From IMG/VR virus record IMGVR_UViG_3300028027_000185, positions 1 to 27,946 of that record: 27,946 bases of DNA; one strand, given 5' to 3'. The stretch is from a virus. Below, in pieces: positions 22,974-27,946 of the stretch (within the stretch, counting starts at the first letter, position 1; every line of letters begins with the position of its first letter). The notes under the pieces were generated by a model, which did no database searches, was not told the DNA's origin, and saw only the letters and a program-made list of their open reading frames with translations. The position numbers were made by a program, and so were the translations under genes.

Positions 22974-24140
22974 ATGATTACAATTAGCGGAAAACAAATC
23001 CTTGCCAAATATTTAATTGAGCAAGCACCATCTTATGCATCCCACATTGCTGTTGGTTGTGGTTTAAACCCAGATGCAAACACTGACATAGAAAACTTTA
23101 CAAATGAAAAAACATTAAAGTTTGAAATGTTTAGAGAAGCAATTACTTCTAGAGGATACGTAACAGAAAATGGAATTTCTAAAATTGTTTTTAGTGCAAC
23201 ATTGCCATCGCAAGAAGTTTACTACATTTCTGAAGCTGGAATTTTTTCATCTAAGTCAAATCCAATAGCAACCGTCTCAGATAGCAGAATGGTTTATACA
23301 TTTTCATCTGCTGAAAATTGGGAGTATCACAGTGATACAGTAAGTGCAATTACGCCTTATACCGTAGCATATGAAGGAAGTGAAGGAGTACCCACACTTG
23401 CCGATGTTAATAATGGAATTATTGCTTCTGCTGGTTCTGCACCAAGATTAAGTATTCCTTTTTATATAGATACAACAGATCCACTTTTTCTAAATGGTAG
23501 TAGAATTCAATTTAAAGAACAGCCAAGACATTTAGATAGTTCAATTATGATTAGTGGTGGAATGTCTCAAATTACAAATACTGCAGGTGTATGGACTGCA
23601 ACTGGTGGAGAACACATACACATTAAAAATCAGTCACTACCTTTTGATGTTAACTCATCTTCAGATGAATTTGTAATAGCTTTTTCAGTTATTGAAACAG
23701 ATCCAGAAGCTATTAATCCAACATCTACAAAAATTATGATAGAGTTTTCAACTTCAGAAACAGAAGAAGCTGGAGAATATGCAAGATTGCAAGCAGAGGT
23801 TGTCTCAGGTGATTTTGACACAAATAATGGATACTTTTATTTTATAAAACAAATACCTTTTTCTGAATTAAAAACAAGTGCAAATTTTACTTGGAATGCT
23901 GTAAGGATAGCAAAAGTTTATGTAGATATTACTGGAGATAGAGATAACTTTGTTATTCTTGACGGACTTCGTTTTAATAATTTGTCCGATATGAATGCAA
24001 ACCCTCTCTATGGAATGACATCCTACTCACCATTTTATCAAGGGTCTGGAGAAAATATTAAACCAGTACTAAAAGAAGAGAATACAAATAACATTATTGA
24101 AGTTGAGTTTGATATTGAATTAGGATCGGTAACTTCGTAA
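22974..24140 (+). CDS. Tail-tip protein with tail-fibre-like N-terminus
   Basis: The product has 388 residues; the ATG follows AGGAGA. The N-terminus ISGKQILAKYLIEQAPSYAS and IAVGCG is of a type seen at the start of minor tail or fibre proteins of actinophages, probably the part that binds the tail tip. Residues about 60-150 continue with strands (KIVFSATLPSQEVYYISEAG), and about 155-350 look like a beta-sandwich similar to carbohydrate-binding or discoidin-like domains (WTATGGEHIHIKNQSLPFDV, FVIAFSVIETD, NAVRIAKVYVDITGDRDNFV). It may take part in host recognition. The domain type is inferred from strand patterns. The stop overlaps the next start (TAATG). Confidence 0.55.
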   Translation: MITISGKQILAKYLIEQAPSYASHIAVGCGLNPDANTDIENFTNEKTLKFEMFREAITSRGYVTENGISKIVFSATLPSQEVYYISEAGIFSSKSNPIATVSDSRMVYTFSSAENWEYHSDTVSAITPYTVAYEGSEGVPTLADVNNGIIASAGSAPRLSIPFYIDTTDPLFLNGSRIQFKEQPRHLDSSIMISGGMSQITNTAGVWTATGGEHIHIKNQSLPFDVNSSSDEFVIAFSVIETDPEAINPTSTKIMIEFSTSETEEAGEYARLQAEVVSGDFDTNNGYFYFIKQIPFSELKTSANFTWNAVRIAKVYVDITGDRDNFVILDGLRFNNLSDMNANPLYGMTSYSPFYQGSGENIKPVLKEENTNNIIEVEFDIELGSVTS

Positions 24141-24292
24141 TGGCTGAACCAGAAAACATAAAGAAAACTACTATTTATCAAGATCAGTTTGATGATCCAA
24201 ACATAAACTATATTCGTTTTCGTATTATATCTGAAGATGGGTCAAAAACTTCTCAGTGGTCACCAGTATATATTGTAGATACTACCCCATAA
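24140..24292 (+). CDS. Small 50-residue FN3-like tail protein
   Basis: A 50-residue product starting at an ATG that shares its A with the previous stop codon. It reads MAEPENIKKTTIYQDQFDDP, then YIRFRIISEDGSKTSQWSPV and YIVDTTP. The R-x-R-I-x-S-E-D...S-x-W-S-P pattern resembles the last strands of a fibronectin type III-like domain and is found in small proteins of many phages. The tight coupling to the preceding tail gene suggests co-expression. It is likely a virion or tail-associated protein; the function is not known. Confidence 0.65.
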   Translation: MAEPENIKKTTIYQDQFDDPNINYIRFRIISEDGSKTSQWSPVYIVDTTP

Positions 24293-24301
24293 ACAAGTAT
24301 C

Positions 24302-24310
24302 TGGTATACT
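24302..24310 (+). promoter_or_regulatory. Extended -10 promoter before the 144-residue tail gene
   Basis: TGGTATACT fits TGNTATAAT with one change. AGGAGA (24317-24322) and an ATG at 24327 follow. No -35 is evident. Confidence 0.5.
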
Positions 24311-24326
24311 ATTAAAAGGAGAAAAA

Positions 24327-24761
24327 ATGAAATTACCAAATCCACAACGAGGGCAACCATTTGATGTTTCCCTTATTTCAAGCATCATTACATCTATCAA
24401 TGATTTATGGGATAGCTTAGTTATTAATGCATCAAACTATGCATCTATTTGGACAATTGAAGGAAAGAAAAGCATTAGATCAAGTGAAATAAAAATTGTA
24501 ACTGGTAGAACAGAAAACATTAATGGCAAAATAACAGATGGCGAGATTAAAACATTCTCTTACACATTTGATTCACCATTTTTATTACCACCAGTTGTAA
24601 CTGCAACAACTGAAGCGGTGAGCGATGCATCACCATCAAAGAGTGCCTATACTGTAATCACATCCGTTAGCGTTTCAAAAGTTGAAGGCATTGTTAGATT
24701 TGAAACAAAAGGTGAAGCTAGTATTGCAGTAAACATTATTGCTGTTGGTGTCTCTGTATAA
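24327..24761 (+). CDS. Small tail-fibre-like protein
   Basis: The product has 144 residues. The start MKLPNPQRGQPFDVSLISSI followed by ITSINDL resembles a short N-terminal element seen in minor tail or fibre proteins of actinophages. The C-terminal half is strand-rich, with FDSPFLLPPVVTATTEAVSD and the final AVNIIAVGVSV resembling the small beta domains at fibre tips. It is the last structural-type gene before the regulatory and replication genes. The stop overlaps the next start (TAATG). Role inferred. Confidence 0.55.
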   Translation: MKLPNPQRGQPFDVSLISSIITSINDLWDSLVINASNYASIWTIEGKKSIRSSEIKIVTGRTENINGKITDGEIKTFSYTFDSPFLLPPVVTATTEAVSDASPSKSAYTVITSVSVSKVEGIVRFETKGEASIAVNIIAVGVSV

Positions 24762-25297
24762 TGCCGTCCCTTGAGTTTGACAGGGAAGCCTACAACTCAG
24801 CCCCAATTATTCCAGGTAATAAAAAGGTGTGGTTTCTTAATGGTGATTTGGTCAGAGTACATCATCTAAACAAATCTAATGGCATTATGTCTGTATACAA
24901 TATCATTAAAGATCAAATTGAAAGCTGTCTTATTTCAGACTTTAAACGCAATCGTGAACGAGCATACACTGTTGGAGAAACAGCAAAGCTAGTTAATAGG
25001 AACAAGAAGTATATGCCTGACCTTATGAAGCGTGGAGCAATACCACACCCCACAGGAAGCTCTAAGGATGGAGTAACAGGTTTTCAGATTAGAAGTTATT
25101 ACTCTGAGTCGCAGGTCCGTGAGATTCGTGATATACTGGCTTCTTACCATATGGGTCGTCCTCGCAAAGATGGACTCATAACAAATGATGTAACACCTTC
25201 CAAACAAGAACTTACTAGAAGAATGGGTGACGGTATATTGACATATACAATGACTGAAGACGGCAGGTTTGTGCCTGTGTGGTCGGAGAGTATTTGA
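24761..25297 (+). CDS. MerR-like DNA-binding protein with AT-hook-like patch
   Basis: The product has 178 residues. Residues 69-128 form a winged helix-turn-helix of the MerR type: YTVGETAKLVNRNKKYMPDL (helix-turn-helix), KRGAIPHP (wing start), SKDGVTGFQIRSYYSESQVR (wing and next helix). Residues 132-138 (GRPRKDG) match the AT-hook core GRP-R-K, suggesting extra contact with AT-rich DNA. There is no obvious effector-binding dimerisation domain of classical MerR regulators. It lies at the boundary of structural and replication genes, so a role in switching or controlling phage transcription is plausible but inferred. The ATG overlaps the upstream stop with only a weak ribosome binding site, indicating translational coupling. 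Confidence 0.7.
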   Translation: MPSLEFDREAYNSAPIIPGNKKVWFLNGDLVRVHHLNKSNGIMSVYNIIKDQIESCLISDFKRNRERAYTVGETAKLVNRNKKYMPDLMKRGAIPHPTGSSKDGVTGFQIRSYYSESQVREIRDILASYHMGRPRKDGLITNDVTPSKQELTRRMGDGILTYTMTEDGRFVPVWSESI

Positions 25298-25695
25298 TGA
25301 ATAGTTTCTATGCAAAAGTTAATAAAACTGATACTTGTTGGAATTGGTCTGGATCAACAAATGAAAATGGTTATGGATTATTTAGATTTAATGGTAAAAC
25401 ATCAAAGGCACATCGTGTATCTTATATCTTAACAAATGGATCAATTGATCCTGATCTTGTTATAGATCATTTATGTAAAAATAAAAAATGTGTTAATCCA
25501 GATCACCTAGATTTAGTTACACAAAAAGAAAACGTTGTTCGTGGATTAGCTGGAAAGGTTAACAATCCACAATCAATTAAAACACATTGTCCAAATGGAC
25601 ACGAATATTCTAGAATAGATAAAAATGGATATAGGCTATGTGGTAAATGTAGATCTATTCAAACAATGAATTCTAGAAAAAATAAAACACAGTAA
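25297..25695 (+). CDS. HNH homing endonuclease (free-standing)
   Basis: The 132-residue product starts at the ATG at 25297 (TGATG overlap, GGAGAG six bases upstream); the in-frame GTG at 25279 is rejected because it would take in that site. The sequence shows the HNH_3-type layout: CWNWSGSTNENGYGLF, AHRVSYILTNG, then VIDHLC (H58, C60), KCVNPDHL (C65, N67, H70) and a second zinc-binding set THCPNGH and LCGKC (C98, H102, C115, C118). These nick or cut DNA at specific sites and often spread as selfish elements between phages. Codons are AAA and AGA rich. It interrupts the flow between structural and replication genes. Activity looks intact from the motif residues. Confidence 0.85.
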   Translation: MNSFYAKVNKTDTCWNWSGSTNENGYGLFRFNGKTSKAHRVSYILTNGSIDPDLVIDHLCKNKKCVNPDHLDLVTQKENVVRGLAGKVNNPQSIKTHCPNGHEYSRIDKNGYRLCGKCRSIQTMNSRKNKTQ

Positions 25696-25724
25696 TTGAC
25701 AAATGCTAATTGCTGTGCTATCAT
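25696..25724 (+). promoter_or_regulatory. Strong consensus promoter for the replication genes
   Basis: TTGACA (25696-25701), a 17-base spacer and TATCAT (25719-25724), with TGC before the -10 (extended type). It begins at the first base after the HNH stop. AGGGAGA (25746-25752) and the ATG at 25756 follow. Confidence 0.8.
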
Positions 25725-25755
25725 TAGTAAACGATAACAATCCATAGGGAGACAA

Positions 25756-25965
25756 ATGGAAAACGAAAACACAAAGATCACAGTTGCTTTGGGGTATACC
25801 CTCAATCTTGGCAACTTCCAGTCATTGCGTGTAGATCTTGGTATTGAAGATCAACGCCGTGAGGGAGAAACAGTAGGCGAAGCATTTGAGCGTGTATACG
25901 AATTCGTAGAAGCCAAGCTTGCCGAAAAGGTTGCAGAAGCTTCAGCGGAGCTTGAGAACAAGTAA
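25756..25965 (+). CDS. Small protein of unknown function (replication operon)
   Basis: The product has 69 residues. The N-terminal half has strands (ITVALGYTLNLGNFQSLRVD), the C-terminal half one long acidic/basic helix (GEAFERVYEFVEAKLAEKVA). First gene after the strong promoter, with a good AGGGAGA site. Its stop overlaps the next start (TAATG). Such a small alpha/beta protein ahead of a helicase gene could be a single-stranded-DNA-binding or regulatory factor, but I see no specific motif and do not assign a function. Confidence 0.6.
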   Translation: MENENTKITVALGYTLNLGNFQSLRVDLGIEDQRREGETVGEAFERVYEFVEAKLAEKVAEASAELENK

Positions 25966-26273
25966 TGGCTGAACGCAAAGACCGTATGGCTTTGCTCAGT
26001 AGATACAGCAAGTTTCATACTATTAAGTATGAGCAAAAGCCAAACTTAAACTTAAACGTAGAGCAGTGGGCTTCCGATGCACTCATAGAGTCTTATGGAA
26101 TTCACGACTGCTACGACTTACTAGAATATTATTTTGATGTAAGCCCCAGTCCTAGCTGGAAATATTTTGCAAACTATGCAGATAAAATTATTGATGCTAG
26201 AGAACAATACAAACGAGATTTAATTGAGAGAAAACAACGCCGTGAAAAGGCAAGGGAGTGGTTAAGTGAATGA
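25965..26273 (+). CDS. Small protein of unknown function next to helicase
   Basis: The product has 102 residues. It contains WASDALIESYGIHDCYDLLE (middle), then YFDVSPSPSWKYFANYADKI, and ends with a highly charged helix (RKQRREKAREWLSE). It is mostly helical. The gene overlaps the helicase start by eight bases, implying that it is translated together with it. Proteins at this position in phage replication operons can be helicase loaders, but this is only position-based inference, because the family is not recognised. Confidence 0.6.
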   Translation: MAERKDRMALLSRYSKFHTIKYEQKPNLNLNVEQWASDALIESYGIHDCYDLLEYYFDVSPSPSWKYFANYADKIIDAREQYKRDLIERKQRREKAREWLSE

Positions 26274-27486
26274 TTCAGAAGCAAAGCTTATTTCAGCAGT
26301 ACTGGAAGACAAGCAAGCACACGTCCTGTTGCAAGCCAATGTCGATACAATTCTTCGTACTCACAATGACGTATGGACTTTTATTAGGACTTACTTTGAG
26401 CGTAATGGTACTGTCCCACCTACTAGTTTAGTAGTTGATAAGTTTCGTGACTTTACCCCAGTTCAGGGGGTAGGGGCTACTAAGCATCACTTAGAAGAAT
26501 TACAGGCAGACTATCTTAACGATAGCCTTAAAGATATCCTTCGTAATGCTGCTGCAGACGTACAAAGTGGGTCTGGTATAGAAGCACTAGAACACCTAAT
26601 CACAAAAACATCAGAGCTTAAAAAGAATACATCTGCTATCCGTGACATTGATGTAACAGACATTGATAATGCAATTGCGTACTACCAGCAGGTACAGGAA
26701 CAATCAGCATTAGGCATTACAGGCATTAAGACAGGTCTACCAGGCTTTGACAACTACCTTCCTGCTGGCATTACTCCAGGTCAGCTAGGAGTATTCCTTG
26801 CCTATCCAGGTATTGGCAAGTCGTGGTTGTCGTTGTACTTTGCGGTACAGGCGTGGAATCAGGGCAAGTCACCTATGGTTGTAAGCCTTGAAATGAGCGA
26901 GACAGAGGTTCGTAACCGTGTCTATACAATTATGGGTGATGGTCTTTGGTCTCACCGTAAGCTATCTTCTGGCGAGGTAGAGCTAGATATGCTTAAGTCT
27001 TGGCACGAAAAGAATCTACAAGGTAAGCCTGAGTTTCATATTATCTCTAATGATTCTGGTGGAGAAGTAACACCATCAGTTATGCGAGGGAAGATCGATC
27101 AGTATAAGCCAGACTTTGTTATTGTTGACTATCTACAACTTATGTCTCCTAACCAGAAGTCCGACAACGAAACTGTTCGTATGAAGAACCTGTCACGTGA
27201 GCTTAAGCTTATGGCTATCTCTGAAGAAGTACCTATTATTGCTATCTCGTCTGCAACACCTGACGATGTTAATAAACTAGATACAGTTCCTACACTTGGT
27301 CAAACAGCGTGGTCACGTCAGATTGCCTACGATGCTGACTGGGTTCTTGCTCTTGGTCGTGGTACAAACTCAGATATTATTGAGTGTGTATTTCGTAAGA
27401 ATCGTAATGGATTTATGGGTGAATTTCTTGTAGAGACTGATTTTGACAAGGGTAGATACAAGTATAAGGACTTTGAAGATAACTAG
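26266..27486 (+). CDS. DnaB-like replicative DNA helicase
   Basis: The 406-residue product has an N-terminal helical domain (1-130), a linker, and a RecA-type ATPase. Walker A is AYPGIGKS (179-186, K185), the catalytic Glu is in SLEM (E209), Walker B is FVIVDYLQL (D288), and the FRKNRNG segment (R377, R380) matches the arginine finger region of DnaB. The protein is somewhat short of the 450-470 residues usual for bacterial DnaB; the N-terminal domain looks reduced. It unwinds DNA at the phage replication fork. The GTG at 26266 is taken as the start because AGGGAG (26253-26258) sits 7 bases upstream and no better in-frame ATG exists. The start overlaps the previous gene. Codons are of the AAG/CGT type. 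Confidence 0.9.
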   Translation: MNDSEAKLISAVLEDKQAHVLLQANVDTILRTHNDVWTFIRTYFERNGTVPPTSLVVDKFRDFTPVQGVGATKHHLEELQADYLNDSLKDILRNAAADVQSGSGIEALEHLITKTSELKKNTSAIRDIDVTDIDNAIAYYQQVQEQSALGITGIKTGLPGFDNYLPAGITPGQLGVFLAYPGIGKSWLSLYFAVQAWNQGKSPMVVSLEMSETEVRNRVYTIMGDGLWSHRKLSSGEVELDMLKSWHEKNLQGKPEFHIISNDSGGEVTPSVMRGKIDQYKPDFVIVDYLQLMSPNQKSDNETVRMKNLSRELKLMAISEEVPIIAISSATPDDVNKLDTVPTLGQTAWSRQIAYDADWVLALGRGTNSDIIECVFRKNRNGFMGEFLVETDFDKGRYKYKDFEDN

Positions 27487-27493
27487 TTATAAT
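27482..27493 (+). promoter_or_regulatory. Promoter (ACTAGT-TATAAT) giving a leaderless transcript
   Basis: TATAAT at 27488-27493 follows ACTAGT directly. The 12 bases are identical to the tail tube promoter at 5823-5834. The ATG at 27499 is 5 bases after the -10, so the transcript would start at or next to the A of the ATG. No Shine-Dalgarno site is present. Confidence 0.5.
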
Positions 27494-27498
27494 GGGAT

Positions 27499-27825
27499 AT
27501 GGAAAATTTACACCATAAGCCAATTAAAAACTTTTATCTGGATGGAATAATTCAAGACGATGCGGCTATTGGTAGATTAAAAAAAGAATATATCAGGTTG
27601 ATAAAACTTGAGATGAAATTGTCAGGGTATACACCAAGATTAGATATTGACCCAGACTTCACAATAAGCTATAATCATAAGAAGAAGTATTACGAGTTTG
27701 AAATCACAATGTACGGCACATATATAGGGAAAAACAAATCACAATGGACAACAGGAATAGACGGAACACAAATAGTTCCTACACACAAGAGCAAATCAAA
27801 AGAATCCTTGCAGGATCAGGCATAG
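27499..27825 (+). CDS. Small protein of unknown function (leaderless gene)
   Basis: The product has 108 residues. The N-terminus is helical (DAAIGRLKKEYIRLIKLEMK), the middle strand-rich (DFTISYNHKKKYYEFEITMY), and the tail is polar. I do not recognise it. It lies between the helicase and primase genes, so a replication-related role is possible. The last 82 bases overlap the primase start in another frame, which suggests that the C-terminal tail has been shaped by the overlap or is not essential. Confidence 0.6.
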   Translation: MENLHHKPIKNFYLDGIIQDDAAIGRLKKEYIRLIKLEMKLSGYTPRLDIDPDFTISYNHKKKYYEFEITMYGTYIGKNKSQWTTGIDGTQIVPTHKSKSKESLQDQA

Positions 27826-27946
27826 ATGTAGAATCAGAAGTAGATTCTGACTACATTATATTTTGCCCTTATCACAATAACTCACGCTCACCAGCAGGAG
27901 AAATTGATAAGACCAATGGAACATTCTTCTGCTTTTCCTGTCACAA
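27744..27946 (+). CDS. CHC2-type DNA primase, N-terminal part (partial at window edge)
   Basis: The frame is open from 27702 and the first ATG is at 27744, with AGGGA at 27726-27730 as a distant ribosome binding site. The visible 67 residues contain YIIFCPYHNN (C41, H44) and FFCFSCH (C63, C66), the CHC2 zinc-binding motif of DnaG-type primases. Primases make RNA primers and usually work with a DnaB-like helicase, here encoded just upstream. The gene continues past the window, so the TOPRIM domain cannot be checked. Confidence 0.85.
   Translation, partial: MDNRNRRNTNSSYTQEQIKRILAGSGIDVESEVDSDYIIFCPYHNNSRSPAGEIDKTNGTFFCFSCH

Noticed and set aside
25279-25296. GTG start for the HNH gene
   Set aside because: The added residues would take in the likely ribosome binding site GGAGAG, and the ATG at 25297 overlaps the upstream stop as at most other junctions.
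27443-27448. TTGACA as a -35 for the 27488 promoter
   Set aside because: It is 39 bases from the -10, far outside the 16-18 base range, and lies in helicase codons.

Overview
The window is a piece of a tailed, long non-contractile-tailed (siphovirus) phage or prophage genome. It covers the late structural module, from the end of the portal gene to tail-tip and fibre-like genes, and then the start of a replication module. All genes lie on the + strand. They are tightly packed, often with start codons overlapping the preceding stop (TAATG or ATGA junctions). The DNA is AT-rich by eye. Actinobacterial features suggest a low-GC actinobacterium, perhaps a freshwater lineage: leaderless starts, an actinophage-style HNH gene, and minor tail and neck proteins resembling actinophage ones. 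The host is an inference, and nothing in the window proves it.

Head region (1-2917): portal C-terminus; prohead protease with a scaffold-like segment that has its own internal ribosome binding site and start; major capsid protein; intrinsic terminator. Neck region (2929-5820): head-tail adaptor with extra beta domains, then three small connector or tail-completion proteins. Tail region (5829-24761): tail tube protein followed by a UUCG-loop terminator; two paralogous tail assembly chaperone genes (long and short) in place of the usual frameshifted pair; a 3,111-residue tape measure protein; a distal-tail-like protein; a 1,549-residue minor tail protein with a lectin-like domain; and several small tail-tip proteins. 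Boundary and early region (24761-27946): MerR-like DNA-binding protein with an AT-hook-like patch, a free-standing HNH endonuclease, a strong sigma70-type promoter, two small proteins, a DnaB-like helicase, a small leaderless gene, and the start of a CHC2 zinc-finger primase.

The most unusual feature is the tape measure protein. Between four copies of a GPGxGTSDSIPAxLSNGE-type repeat it carries inserted blocks that read as a kinase-like domain, a HAD phosphatase-like domain with an intact DFDDT motif, and an ADP-ribosyltransferase-like domain with an H and a Y spaced as in diphtheria-toxin-type enzymes. It may therefore be a carrier of several effectors delivered with the DNA. The second notable feature is how the phage seems to set protein ratios. 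The minor partner of each assembly pair (protease; long chaperone) starts from a leaderless or near-leaderless promoter, while the abundant partner (nested scaffold; short chaperone) has a strong Shine-Dalgarno site. No tRNA, CRISPR array, insertion sequence or attachment site was seen. No stretch above about 100 bases lacks a gene.
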